Below are positions 54,075-62,415 of a stretch of 64,000 bases of DNA, piece after piece. Below the pieces are notes generated by a model that was not told where the DNA came from, did no database searches, and worked only from the letters and a program-made list of their open reading frames with translations. This DNA is from Bacillota bacterium. Lineage in GTDB: Bacteria; Bacillota_A; Clostridia; Lachnospirales; Lachnospiraceae. The DNA lies in the NCBI GenBank assembly GCA_023407175.1, contig JAEYMU010000002.1, forward strand, positions 89,951 through 153,950, in the 5' to 3' direction. The position numbers and the translations under genes were made by a program. Position 1 is the first letter of the stretch, and every line of letters begins with the position of its first letter.

Positions 54075-55145
54075 TTAAGCTAACCGGGAATACTCCTTAA
54101 TCAGCTGGACAATCGTTTCAACGGAATTATTTAAGGAGCTCTGATTCATGGCACTGATGTAGTCCTGTTTTTTCTCCGTAACTGTATGGATGGCTTCCAG
54201 GAGGTGGCTTACGCTTAAATCCTCCTCCTTAAGTACATAAGAATATCCCTGATGCTCAAAGGATTCGGCATTCAGTATCTGGTCGCCGCGGCTTGCGGCA
54301 GCAGACAGGGGGATTAGTATGTTCGGTTTACGCAGTGCCAGAATCTCGCAGATTGCATTGGCACCTGCCCTTGATATAACCAGATCAGCGGCAGCCATCA
54401 GGTCATTAAGCTCAGCCTTAATGTATTCAAACTGTACATATCCGGCTGTACCCTTCAGCCGTTCATCCAGATTGCCCTTCCCGCATAAATGAATGATCTG
54501 GTAGTCCCGAAGCAGGGTAGGCAGCATTCCCCGAAGGATGTCATTGATAACTCTTGAGCCGGTACTTCCGCCAATAATCAGGATTACCGGCTTATTGGCC
54601 GAGAAGCCGCAAAAATCAAGTCCTTTAATTTTGTTGCCGGAGAACAGCTCCTTGCGAATGGGGGTTCCGGTAAGTACGGCTTTCCCCTCGGGAAGATATT
54701 TAATAGTTTCCGGAAAGTTAGCGCATATCTTTGTTGCTGATGGAATGGCAAGCTTATTGGCAAGACCCGGGGTCATATCTGACTCATGGATAATGACCGG
54801 GATGCCGTATTTCTTTGCGGCCAGTACAACGGGAACGGTAACAAAACCACCCTTGGAAAATACAATATCCGGCTTTAGCTGCTTTAGTAATTTACGCGCT
54901 TCCAGATAGCCCTTCATTACCTTAAAGGGGTCGGAAAAGTTCTTGGGATCAAAATATCTTCTCAGCTTTCCGGAGGAAATTCCATAATAGGGAATACCAT
55001 ATTCTTCAATCAGCTTTCGTTCAATTCCGTGGTAGGAGCCGATATAATGAATTTCATAGCCTTCCGTCTTAAGCTCCGGCAGCAGGGCGATACATGGGGT
55101 TACATGTCCGGCGGTTCCTCCTCCGGTCAATACAATGCGCTTCAT
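54075..55145 (-). CDS. murG: MurG-like undecaprenyl-PP-MurNAc-pentapeptide GlcNAc transferase
   Basis: Membrane-associated glycosyltransferase of 356 residues that adds GlcNAc to lipid I, giving lipid II for peptidoglycan. Family motifs are the N-terminal glycine loop [38 protein letters not shown], the second loop [12 protein letters not shown], and [14 protein letters not shown] with [11 protein letters not shown] in the donor site. The start is the ATG at 55145, eight bases after GGAGG, overlapping the stop of the TSCPD gene; the upstream ATG at 55160 is less likely. It lies outside any division-cell-wall cluster, so it may be a second copy. Confidence 0.9.
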   Translation of the reverse strand: MKRIVLTGGGTAGHVTPCIALLPELKTEGYEIHYIGSYHGIERKLIEEYGIPYYGISSGKLRRYFDPKNFSDPFKVMKGYLEARKLLKQLKPDIVFSKGGFVTVPVVLAAKKYGIPVIIHESDMTPGLANKLAIPSATKICANFPETIKYLPEGKAVLTGTPIRKELFSGNKIKGLDFCGFSANKPVILIIGGSTGSRVINDILRGMLPTLLRDYQIIHLCGKGNLDERLKGTAGYVQFEYIKAELNDLMAAADLVISRAGANAICEILALRKPNILIPLSAAASRGDQILNAESFEHQGYSYVLKEEDLSVSHLLEAIHTVTEKKQDYISAMNQSSLNNSVETIVQLIKEYSRLA

Positions 55146-55393
55146 GCCTTGGCCCTCCATTCCTTTAGAGCCTTGGCCAATTGATCCGGGCAGGAGGTGG
55201 GCTTAAAGTCACAGGTTATACCTTCAAGCCGATGAATTACATCGTCAACCTTCATACCGACAAGCAGACGGGACAATCCGTTGGCATTGCCGGAACAGCC
55301 TCCCTTAAACTCTACCATATTTATTGTATTGGTCTCTTCATCTATTTCAAAATTGATTTCTCGGCTGCAAACACCGGAGGTTTTATATTTCAT
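55142..55393 (-). CDS. TSCPD domain protein (TIGR03905 type)
   Basis: An 83-residue cytosolic protein with the family endings [18 protein letters not shown] and [13 protein letters not shown]. The TSCPD domain also occurs at the end of some ribonucleotide reductases; the role of the stand-alone form is unknown. Four Cys residues (positions 8, 33, 63 and others) could bind metal. Its stop overlaps the murG start (ATGA), so the two are translationally coupled. AAAGGG stands six bases before its ATG. Confidence 0.85.
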   Translation of the reverse strand: MKYKTSGVCSREINFEIDEETNTINMVEFKGGCSGNANGLSRLLVGMKVDDVIHRLEGITCDFKPTSCPDQLAKALKEWRAKA

Positions 55394-55512
55394 ATGAAAC
55401 CCTTTCTTTGCATATGTTCTATTCTAATGTATGAGGCAACTTAACGTCAGGGCACTCATAATTGAATACATTGTATCTCACTTGTTTTTTTTTTGCAACG
55501 GCTAATTCAAAT

Positions 55513-55540
55513 TTACAAATAGCCATACTTGCGCTATAAT
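55513..55540 (+). promoter_or_regulatory. Candidate promoter of the LD-carboxypeptidase gene
   Basis: TTACAA, a 16-base spacer and TATAAT. The transcript would begin near 55547 and include a hairpin CATGCC-GTAT-GGCATG (55590-55605) and the two-hairpin leader after it. The region between 55394 and 55512 shows nothing further. Confidence 0.5.
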
Positions 55541-55613
55541 AATTGATAAAAATTTCCATGGCTTTGGGAAATAGCTGTATAAGAGAGGGCATGCCGTATG
55601 GCATGGGTGAAGT

Positions 55614-55681
55614 GTGAAAATAAGGAGTGATTTTCACGCCCCTGGTTTGAGAGCCGCCAAAGGCGGCAGATGGGAGCTAAT
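55614..55681 (+). promoter_or_regulatory. Two-hairpin leader element, copy 2
   Basis: Hairpin 1 is GTGAAAAT (55614-55621) with ATTTTCAC (55630-55637). After a 15-base linker comes hairpin 2, GCCGCC-AAA-GGCGGC (55653-55667), then AGATGGGA and the ATG at 55682. The loop of hairpin 1 contains AAGGAG, which imitates a ribosome site. The order and spacing match the element at 21780. Confidence 0.6.
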
Positions 55682-56725
55682 ATGATAAAACCGAAAAGAC
55701 TGAAAAAAGGGGACAAGGTTGTTATTGTTAGTTTATCCTGGGGAGGATTGGGGGATGAAGAGCTGCTGCATAAGTATGCTCTGGGAAAGAAGCGGCTGGA
55801 GGAGGAATTTGGTCTTGTGGTGGTCGCTGCGAAGTATGCCCTTAAGGGTACGAAGTTTATCAAGGAGCATCCCGAGCTTCGTGCAAGAGATTTGCTGGAG
55901 GCCTTTGCAGATACCACGGTCAAGGGAATTATCTGTGCGATTGGAGGGGAAGATTCCATTCGATTGCTCCCATATATCGACTATGATGTGATTAGAAATA
56001 ATCCCAAGATATTTATGGGGTATTCGGATTCAACGGTCAACCACCTTATGATGTACAAGGCTGGGTTGATTTCCTTTTACGGACCCAGTCTCATGTGCGA
56101 ATTTGGCGAGTATGTAGCTATGTTTGATTATACAAGGAATGCGGTGCAAAGATTTTTGTTCGAAGAAACAAAGAATTACTATATAAAATCAAGTCCGGTG
56201 TGGTCTAAGGACTGGATAGTATGGAAGCCGGAGAATATAAATAAGCAAAGACAGCTGCTTCCCGAGGAGCACGGATATGAGGTATTGCAGGGTAAGGGAA
56301 AGACGGCGGGACATTTTCTCGGAGGCTGTCTGGATGTATTTATCATGCTCCTGGGGACGAAGCTGTGGCCCTCTCCGGAGGAATGGAAGGGTGCCATATT
56401 ATTTGCCGAAACCAGTGAGGATATGCCCGAACCGGGGATTATCCGTTGCCTTTTCCGAAATCTTGCAGCCCAGGGGATATTAAAGGAGCTTCACGGCATC
56501 ATAATAGGCAAGCCCTGTTTGGAACGGTATTATGAGGAATACAAGGAGGCAATTCTGGAAATTGTCGCCGCCGAAGAGGACTTGACCGAGCTGCCGATAT
56601 TCTATAATATAAATTTTGGACACGGAATTCCAAATGGTATAATTCCCTATGGTGTTCAGGCGGAGCTTGATTGTGAGAAAAAGAGTATCCGTCTTCTAGA
56701 GGATGCAACATTGGCAGTCGAATAA
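55682..56725 (+). CDS. LD-carboxypeptidase / MccF-like S66 peptidase
   Basis: A 347-residue cytosolic serine peptidase of family S66. The catalytic Ser sits in FMGYSDSTVNHLM, and Glu and His are expected in ILFAETSEDMPE and NINFGHGIPNG. The family either trims L,D-bonds in recycled muropeptides or, in the MccF branch, cleaves microcin C-like peptide nucleotides and gives self-immunity. The lengthened middle region favours the MccF-like branch, but the choice is not firm. The frame also opens at 55670, inside the leader hairpin region; ATG 55682 is preferred. Confidence 0.85.
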   Translation: MIKPKRLKKGDKVVIVSLSWGGLGDEELLHKYALGKKRLEEEFGLVVVAAKYALKGTKFIKEHPELRARDLLEAFADTTVKGIICAIGGEDSIRLLPYIDYDVIRNNPKIFMGYSDSTVNHLMMYKAGLISFYGPSLMCEFGEYVAMFDYTRNAVQRFLFEETKNYYIKSSPVWSKDWIVWKPENINKQRQLLPEEHGYEVLQGKGKTAGHFLGGCLDVFIMLLGTKLWPSPEEWKGAILFAETSEDMPEPGIIRCLFRNLAAQGILKELHGIIIGKPCLERYYEEYKEAILEIVAAEEDLTELPIFYNINFGHGIPNGIIPYGVQAELDCEKKSIRLLEDATLAVE

Positions 56726-56747
56726 AATTTCAAACAAAATATATCTT

Positions 56748-56801
56748 ATGCTATCCATGGAAAAAATGCTATCTATGGAAAAAATGCTATCCATGGAAAA
56801 A
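56748..56801 (+). repeat. Three tandem 18-bp repeats
   Basis: The unit ATGCTATCCATGGAAAAA occurs three times without gap; the middle copy has one change. In one frame it reads as a 20-residue micro-ORF made of the unit MLSMEK three times, ending in a TGA at 56808-56810, but no ribosome site precedes it. The unit contains the palindrome CCATGG. Confidence 0.85.
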
Positions 56802-56960
56802 ATTATATGATAAATTATACATATAGATATTGTCGGTATTGTTATTGTAGGGTAAAATAAAGAGCAGGAAGAAATCTGTATGGATGACATAAGACGGTAG
56901 CTTGGGATATTACCGGTTTTGTAGTAGTGGAGCACTCTAGTAAAAAAAGGAGAGAGAGTC

Positions 56961-57716
56961 TTGATAGGAATCGTCAGTGCGTTGAAGGAAGAAATCAATT
57001 CATTAAAGAATGAACTAGCCGTAAGCAAGGTTGAAAGGATTGGAAATAGAGAATATTATTTAGGTACGCTGTATGGCAAAGAGGTTGTTATGGTTTGGTC
57101 CAATGTGGGAAAGGTATCTGCTGCGACTACGATAACGATATTAATTGAACATTTTCAGGTGGAACTGGTTGTTTTTACAGGAGTTGCAGGCGGAGCGGAT
57201 AACAGCGTCAAAATCGGAGATATCATCGTTGCCGACGGCTTGATACAGCATGATTTTGATATTAGTACGCTGTCTAATTTACCGAAATATGATAATACCC
57301 TGCTGGGGAAATCCCTGTTCGATGTCAAGAAAAGCAATGTTGATTTGCTTAAGGCAACCATTCAGAATTATCTTGAGCAGGATTTTAAGTCAGATATCTG
57401 TGACTCAATACGGGAAACCTATCAATTACATAATCCCCAGGTGATAACGGGAGTGATAGCCAGCGGGGATCAATTTATCGCAGATAAGAGTAAAATCGGG
57501 GAACTGAATCAGGGAATCAGGAACTTAAAATGCGTTGACATGGAAAGTGCTGCGGCTGCCCAGATTTGTTATGAATATGGAAAGGACTTTATTGTTTTCA
57601 GGATTATATCGGATAATGCGGATAAAAGCGCAGATATTAATTTTGACCGGTTTTTAAATGATGTGGCAACTATTTATTCCAGAGGAATACTAAAGCAATT
57701 GCTGAACCGGCTGTAG
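56961..57716 (+). CDS. mtnN: MTA/SAH nucleosidase
   Basis: Cytosolic enzyme of 251 residues that cuts methylthioadenosine and S-adenosylhomocysteine to adenine and the thioribose compound. Diagnostic parts are the N-terminus MIGIVSALKEEINSLKNEL with the catalytic-site Glu, GTLYGKEVVMVWSNVGKVSAA, VVFTGVAGGAD, ASGDQFIADK, CVDMESAAAAQICY with purine-site Glu, and the catalytic Asp in IISDNADKSAD. The start is a TTG preceded by AAAGGAG. Two other enzymes acting on the same metabolites follow. An N-glycosidase rather than a phosphorylase is indicated. Confidence 0.92.
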   Translation: MIGIVSALKEEINSLKNELAVSKVERIGNREYYLGTLYGKEVVMVWSNVGKVSAATTITILIEHFQVELVVFTGVAGGADNSVKIGDIIVADGLIQHDFDISTLSNLPKYDNTLLGKSLFDVKKSNVDLLKATIQNYLEQDFKSDICDSIRETYQLHNPQVITGVIASGDQFIADKSKIGELNQGIRNLKCVDMESAAAAQICYEYGKDFIVFRIISDNADKSADINFDRFLNDVATIYSRGILKQLLNRL

Positions 57717-57818
57717 CAACGAAACAAACAAGTACTTAATAATATGATAGATAATCAAAAATGATATGGTTTTACAGTTGTTTATCTAAATAGCAAGATG
57801 CTGCAAGGAGATGGATTC

Positions 57819-59111
57819 ATGAAAATACTGATTAAGGATATATTGGCCATTCTGGAGAGGGAAGGCGAATTCTGTGTTCAGGAAACATCAATTTATATAG
57901 AAGAGGATAAGATTGCAGGAGTTGGTGCTTATGAGGGGGAATTTGTACCGGAGGTGGTAATCGACGGGAAGAATAAGCTGGCAATTCCCGGACTGATTAA
58001 TGCCCATACCCATTCCTATATGTCCCTCTTTCGAAATTGTGCCGATGATCTGCCCTTTCATCAATGGCTGTTTGACCACATTCTGCCGTTAGAGGATAAG
58101 CTGACACCGGAGGATGCCTACTGGGGCTCCATGCTCGGCATTATGGAAATGATTAAAACAGGTACCACCTGCTTTACGGATATGTATATGTTTGTCAATG
58201 AAACCAGCAGAGCGGTAGAGGAAAGCGGAATACGTGCCTGCCTGTCCAGGGGCCTGGTGGGAAATGGAGACGACGAGGGCGGTATCCGAAGAATTAATGA
58301 AGCCAAAAAGGAAATCGAATACTGGAAGGAACGGGATAATAGCAGAATAAGCTTTATGATAGCACCCCATGCACCCTATTCCTGCGATGATTTATACCTG
58401 CGCAAGGTCACTGATCTGGCAAAGGAATATGGACTGGGGATTAACATTCATTTATCCGAAAGTAAAAATGAATTATCGGAAATACAGGAGAAATATCAGT
58501 GCACTCCGACGGAATTTCTTAACCGGGTGGGGGTTTTTGACTGTCCTACGCTTGCCGCCCATTGTGTGCAGCTGACAGAACAGGATAAGCGCTTGCTGGC
58601 GGAGAAAAAGGTGAATGTGGTTACCTGTCCGGTCAGCAACCTGAAATTGGGCAATGGAATTGCGCCAATCCCCGAATTAATGGAGCAGGGGATTAACTTG
58701 TGCCTGGGTACAGATGGGGCAGCCAGTAATAATACCCTTAATCTTTTTAAGGAATTACAGTTTGTCACACTGCTTCATAAAGGAACCACGGGAAGGGCCG
58801 AGGCGGTGTCTGCGGCGGAAGGACTTAGGTTTGCTACGGTCAATGGAGCAAAAGCGCTCGGTCTGGAGGGTAAGGTCGGTAAAATAGAAGCAGGCTACCA
58901 GGCGGACCTGACTCTTTTGGACATTGACAAACCCCAGTATTATCCACGGAACAATTTACTGTCTGCGCTGGCATATTCAACCACCGGTGAGGAAGTAAAT
59001 ACTGTATTGGTGGACGGTAAGCTATTAATGAAGGATAATGAATTTCTGACGGTTGATACCGAGAAGGTAAAATATCATATCAATAAAATTACGGACAGGC
59101 TATATCAATAA
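57819..59111 (+). CDS. mtaD: 5-methylthioadenosine/S-adenosylhomocysteine deaminase-like amidohydrolase
   Basis: A 430-residue metal-dependent deaminase of the amidohydrolase superfamily. Ligands are visible as NAHTHSYMSL, the His in INIHLSESKNE, His in LAAHCVQLTEQD and Asp in LGTDGAASNNTLNLF. The LPFHQWLFDHILPLEDKL segment is typical of MtaD proteins, which turn MTA, SAH or adenosine into the inosine forms. ATG 57819 follows AAGGAG by eight bases; the frame also opens at 57798. It immediately precedes an adenosylhomocysteinase gene and was probably transferred together with it. Confidence 0.88.
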   Translation: MKILIKDILAILEREGEFCVQETSIYIEEDKIAGVGAYEGEFVPEVVIDGKNKLAIPGLINAHTHSYMSLFRNCADDLPFHQWLFDHILPLEDKLTPEDAYWGSMLGIMEMIKTGTTCFTDMYMFVNETSRAVEESGIRACLSRGLVGNGDDEGGIRRINEAKKEIEYWKERDNSRISFMIAPHAPYSCDDLYLRKVTDLAKEYGLGINIHLSESKNELSEIQEKYQCTPTEFLNRVGVFDCPTLAAHCVQLTEQDKRLLAEKKVNVVTCPVSNLKLGNGIAPIPELMEQGINLCLGTDGAASNNTLNLFKELQFVTLLHKGTTGRAEAVSAAEGLRFATVNGAKALGLEGKVGKIEAGYQADLTLLDIDKPQYYPRNNLLSALAYSTTGEEVNTVLVDGKLLMKDNEFLTVDTEKVKYHINKITDRLYQ

Positions 59112-59122
59112 TGGAGGTTATT

Positions 59123-60373
59123 ATGGAAAGTATCATAAGAGACATTAACTTATATGAGAGCGGACAGCAAAAAATTGACTGGGTGAAGAGTCATATGCCC
59201 CTGCTTCGGGGAATTGAGGAGGATTTCCTTAAAACCAAGCCCTTTGCAGGACTTCGGATTGCCCTATCCATCCATCTGGAGGCTAAAACCGCCTACCTTT
59301 GCAAGGTTTTGGCAGCAGGAGGGGCCGAGATGCATATTACCGGAAGCAATCCCCTGTCAACCCAGGATGATATTGCTGCAGCCCTGGTTAAAAGCGGATT
59401 GAATGTATATGCCTGGTATAATGCCACGAAGGAAGAGTACAACAGTCATATCAATCAGGCGATCCAGTGCAGGCCAAACATTATCATTGACGACGGAGGG
59501 GATTTGGTAAATCTAATTCATGAGAAATATCCGTCCTTCATCAGTGATATCCTTGGAGGTTGTGAAGAAACAACCACCGGAATTATACGGTTAAAGGCGA
59601 TGGAAAGAAATAAGCTTTTAAAATTCCCTATGATTGCTGTGAATAATGCAAAATGCAAATATTTATTTGATAACAGATACGGGACAGGACAGTCGGTATG
59701 GGATGGTATCAACCGCACGACAAATCTCGTCGTTGCCGGGAAAAAAGTAGTGGTATGCGGATATGGCTGGTGCGGAAAAGGCGTGGCAATGCGGGCCAAG
59801 GGCCTTGGTGCGGAGGTCATCGTTACAGAGATTGATCCGGTAAAGGCAATCGAAGCGGTAATGGATGGCTTTCATGTGCTTCCGATGAGTGAGGCAGCGA
59901 AGGTTGGAAATGTATTTATCACAGTGACCGGCTGCAAGAGTGTAATAACCCTGGAGCATATGAAAACTATGCAGAACGGTGCCGTACTTTGCAATGCTGG
60001 ACATTTTAACGTTGAGATCGAGGTTGACCGGCTGGAGGAGCAGGTGCTGAATAAAAAGGAGGCCAGACACAACATAACCGGCTATCAGGTGGGTGAGGAT
60101 CGATGGATTTACGTGCTGGCAGAGGGACGACTGGTTAATCTGGCCGCGGGAGATGGACACCCGGCTGAAATCATGGATATGAGCTTTGCGATACAGGCAC
60201 TGAGTGCGCAGTATCTGGTAAAGCAAAAAGGAACACTGGGCAGCGAGGTAATCTCCGTACCCGAAGAAATTGATACCATAGTGGCAGGCAGAAAGCTGGC
60301 TTATTGGGGCTTAAAGATTGATACGCTAAGTGAGGAGCAGAGGAATTATCTGAATAGCTGGAGTATTGATTAA
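59123..60373 (+). CDS. ahcY: Adenosylhomocysteinase family protein
   Basis: A 416-residue NAD-dependent enzyme that splits S-adenosylhomocysteine. Substrate-domain segments are LSIHLEAKTAYLCKVLAAGG, SNPLSTQDD, DDGGDLVN and ETTTGIIRL; the NAD site is VVVCGYGWCGKGVAMRAKGLGA. The C-terminus stops at NYLNSW and lacks the PDHYRY-type tail, as in the archaeal and Thermotoga-like branch. ATG 59123 has GGAGG before it. With a deaminase as neighbour it may act on S-inosylhomocysteine, as reported for a methanogen homologue; this is an inference. Confidence 0.92.
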   Translation: MESIIRDINLYESGQQKIDWVKSHMPLLRGIEEDFLKTKPFAGLRIALSIHLEAKTAYLCKVLAAGGAEMHITGSNPLSTQDDIAAALVKSGLNVYAWYNATKEEYNSHINQAIQCRPNIIIDDGGDLVNLIHEKYPSFISDILGGCEETTTGIIRLKAMERNKLLKFPMIAVNNAKCKYLFDNRYGTGQSVWDGINRTTNLVVAGKKVVVCGYGWCGKGVAMRAKGLGAEVIVTEIDPVKAIEAVMDGFHVLPMSEAAKVGNVFITVTGCKSVITLEHMKTMQNGAVLCNAGHFNVEIEVDRLEEQVLNKKEARHNITGYQVGEDRWIYVLAEGRLVNLAAGDGHPAEIMDMSFAIQALSAQYLVKQKGTLGSEVISVPEEIDTIVAGRKLAYWGLKIDTLSEEQRNYLNSWSID

Positions 60374-60408
60374 TAGCATATGATTCTGATATAGCATATG
60401 GTTCTGAT
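60373..60408 (+). repeat. Two tandem 18-bp repeats
   Basis: ATAGCATATGATTCTGAT is followed directly by ATAGCATATGGTTCTGAT, one base different. They begin at the last base of the adenosylhomocysteinase stop codon. The unit length equals that of the repeats at 56748, at the other end of the SAH gene group. Confidence 0.8.
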
Positions 60409-60430
60409 TCATACGATAGGCGGGGATAAT

Positions 60431-61336
60431 ATGGATAAAAAGAAGAAACTGTATTTAAGCAAAGAGAGTGTTATTTCGGGAATTATCATTCCCGTGGTAT
60501 CCTTTGGATTTGGTACCCTTTTTTGCAATTTGATTGACACAAGCCTGGCTGAAACAATTATAATCTCATTGTTGTTTACCTTAACAGCATCCTCGATTGA
60601 ACACAGTATCCGAAACCAGGTAGCTTCGGATAAGCTGAGTGAAAGCGATGGCAAATTGGAAATCAAGCTGGATGAATTGAAAATTTTATCTGAAATTCAG
60701 GAAGGAATACAGCGCAACGATCATCCATATTTTCGCAGATGGGCCTTTCGCAGGCTGGATCAGTTTATTGAACAAAATACAGAGTTTTTTGAAGGAACAA
60801 ACCGAACAAGTCCCCATGCCGAGGATACCTTTGGGATTGATGGGATCAAGGAAACCTTAAAATTCGGAAGTATAAAGGCGGTTAGTGTCGTTGAGGATTA
60901 CTGGGAGGATGCCTTTACGAAGGAATATTTGAGAGTTCAGGAGGAACTAATTCGTACGAAAAAGGTACGGATACAGCGTATCTTTGTTACAAGCAGGGAT
61001 AAGCTGGATAAGATCATTCCGGCCATGGAAGCCCAATATAAGCAGGGAATTGAGGTCTATTATATTTATTATGATAACCAGTTTGTGAACAGGGAATGGC
61101 TGAAGGAGGATTATCTGATTCAGGATGATCGGCTTATGGTTCAAATTTATTGTGAATCGCATAAATATAATGATACGGAGAAGGAAACAGAGCTTATCAC
61201 AGTGGTTCCCGCAGTGGTCAACCGGAAAATAGACCGGTTTTTACGAATTCTGGAGCGGGCTGAGAAATTTGACCAGGGAACGCTTCCGATGAAAGCGGCA
61301 GATCAGCAGAAGAAGGAAACACCGCAGTGCGTATAA
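60431..61336 (+). CDS. Membrane protein with a cytosolic domain, unknown function
   Basis: A 301-residue protein, not confidently recognised. Two N-terminal helices (VISGIIIPVVSFGFGTLFCNLI and ETIIISLLFTLTASSIEHS) precede a coiled-coil piece (ESDGKLEIKLDELKILSEI) and a soluble alpha/beta domain with SIKAVSVVEDYWEDAFTKEY, RIQRIFVTSRDKLDKIIPA and GIEVYYIYYDNQF. That last part has the strand-helix pattern of PLD-like sensory domains without a visible HKD motif. ATG 60431 follows GGCGGGG; the frame opens at 60398. It may be the last gene of the SAH group or independent. Confidence 0.55.
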   Translation: MDKKKKLYLSKESVISGIIIPVVSFGFGTLFCNLIDTSLAETIIISLLFTLTASSIEHSIRNQVASDKLSESDGKLEIKLDELKILSEIQEGIQRNDHPYFRRWAFRRLDQFIEQNTEFFEGTNRTSPHAEDTFGIDGIKETLKFGSIKAVSVVEDYWEDAFTKEYLRVQEELIRTKKVRIQRIFVTSRDKLDKIIPAMEAQYKQGIEVYYIYYDNQFVNREWLKEDYLIQDDRLMVQIYCESHKYNDTEKETELITVVPAVVNRKIDRFLRILERAEKFDQGTLPMKAADQQKKETPQCV

Positions 61337-61392
61337 AATAATGGGGATACATAAGGAAGGCGTCTCAACAGGTGCCAGAGGATTTCAATACC

Positions 61393-61800
61393 TTAAGAAC
61401 TGATATTATTTGAATTATGTGGTTTAAAGACAGATTTCATAAAATAATACTTTAATAAATTTAATATCCCTACTGAATATAGAAAAGCCATAAAAATTAA
61501 TAATGATACCATAATTGATATTATCATATCTTGCTTGGCACCAATAAATGACTTGCCCCAAAATATACCGAGAAGTGATGTTGCCATAAAAAGGCTCAAT
61601 GGATTGAACCCTTTATCTCTTTGCTTATATGCATCCTTTTTGATCAATCGAATGACATTAAAAAAATTCAACAGAATGTTTACTAAAAACAATAAAATAG
61701 TGATTGCTATATAAAGTAAAGATATATTCCATATCAAAGAAGCTATTTTATAAGCTCCAAGCATAAATGAAATAGATATGAAAAAACTACTTAAGCCCAT
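61393..61800 (-). CDS. Small hydrophobic membrane protein (accessory region)
   Basis: A 135-residue protein, not recognised, with four predicted helices (GLSSFFISISFMLGAYKIASL, LYIAITILLFLVNILLNFF, PLSLFMATSLLGIFWGKSF and IISIMVSLLIFMAFLYSVGIL) and a basic loop with KKDAYKQRDKGF. Base composition is clearly more AT-rich than the genes before it. Its start overlaps the end of the next upstream gene by 14 bases, so the two are probably made together. A role as an immunity or transport protein is possible but unproven. Confidence 0.55.
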   Translation of the reverse strand: MGLSSFFISISFMLGAYKIASLIWNISLLYIAITILLFLVNILLNFFNVIRLIKKDAYKQRDKGFNPLSLFMATSLLGIFWGKSFIGAKQDMIISIMVSLLIFMAFLYSVGILNLLKYYFMKSVFKPHNSNNISS

Positions 61801-62035
61801 AAATAATACATAATGTTCTTTTTTGGTTTTTATTGATCAATAGATAGATTGCCCAAAAAGTAACAATGAGGATTGGAGCTAAAAATAATTTTGTTATATT
61901 TGACTGAACTCCCCAGATAGTACTCGGAATACCTGTCATAAGTAACATACCTAAATTGGCCTGTATAGTTTTCGAATGTGGTATATTAGAATTATAATTG
62001 ATAAAATTTATTATAAACTCATTTTCTATATTCAT
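61787..62035 (-). CDS. Small membrane protein, partner of the previous gene
   Basis: An 82-residue protein of unknown function. Two hydrophobic segments are visible (IQANLGMLLMTGIPSTIWG and ITKLFLAPILIVTFWAIYLLI), the second followed by a basic end (NKNQKRTL). The frame opens at 62053, inside leader hairpin 2, but ATG 62035 follows GGAAGGG and matches the pattern of the two-hairpin leaders. It precedes and overlaps the 135-residue membrane protein. AT-rich, probably acquired. Confidence 0.55.
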   Translation of the reverse strand: MNIENEFIINFINYNSNIPHSKTIQANLGMLLMTGIPSTIWGVQSNITKLFLAPILIVTFWAIYLLINKNQKRTLCIIYGLK

Positions 62036-62110
62036 ATTTACACCCTTCCGCATATCACAAGCCTGCTTGTGATATGCACCAATAAATAAGTTTGAAAGGT
62101 ACTTTCAAAC
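62036..62110 (-). promoter_or_regulatory. Two-hairpin leader element, copy 3 (minus strand)
   Basis: Read on the minus strand, hairpin 1 is GTTTGAAAG with CTTTCAAAC (62110-62090), then a 12-base linker, hairpin 2 with a perfect 13-bp stem GCATATCACAAGC (62077-62050), then GGAAGGG and the ATG at 62035. The region from 62111 to 62413 beyond it holds a palindrome and a terminator, listed separately. Confidence 0.6.
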
Positions 62111-62185
62111 TTTAATCCTCAGATCATATATAGTATTTAATCAATTAAGTCGTACCCTTCCTCCTTGGTATTTTCTTTGTGAGGA

Positions 62186-62270
62186 TTTGTACCGAAAGTG
62201 TACAGGAATCCCGACTTGCTCTCAGCGAGCAAATCAGGAAACAGGTATTTTATGCCACTTTCGTGCAAAA
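62186..62270. repeat. Imperfect palindromic element in the accessory region
   Basis: Outer arms TTTGTACCGAAAGTG and CACTTTCGTGCAAAA and an inner stem TTGCTC/GAGCAA fold the 85-base stretch. On the minus strand a short open frame crosses it but has no start. It resembles the other intergenic palindromes of this window in size range only. Confidence 0.4.
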
Positions 62271-62360
62271 TATTGAAACATCAAAGCCTTAAAATAGCTG
62301 GACCAGCAACAAGGCTTCGATTTATAAAAGGTGTAAAGTCGTGTAATAATATTTAATAAC

Positions 62361-62415
62361 TAAAAGCACCATGGAGTTACCTCAGTATTACAACTCCATG
62401 GTGCCTAATCTTTTT
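62361..62415. terminator. Terminator with a perfect 13-bp stem
   Basis: GCACCATGGAGTT (62366-62378) pairs with AACTCCATGGTGC (62392-62404). T-rich stretches on both strands allow it to act in both directions; it directly follows the stop of the frameshifted minus-strand gene. Confidence 0.8.

Noticed and set aside
59663..60226. Minus-strand frame of 187 codons over ahcY
   Set aside because: The ahcY reading frame carries the NAD-binding and substrate motifs; the reverse frame is a shadow.
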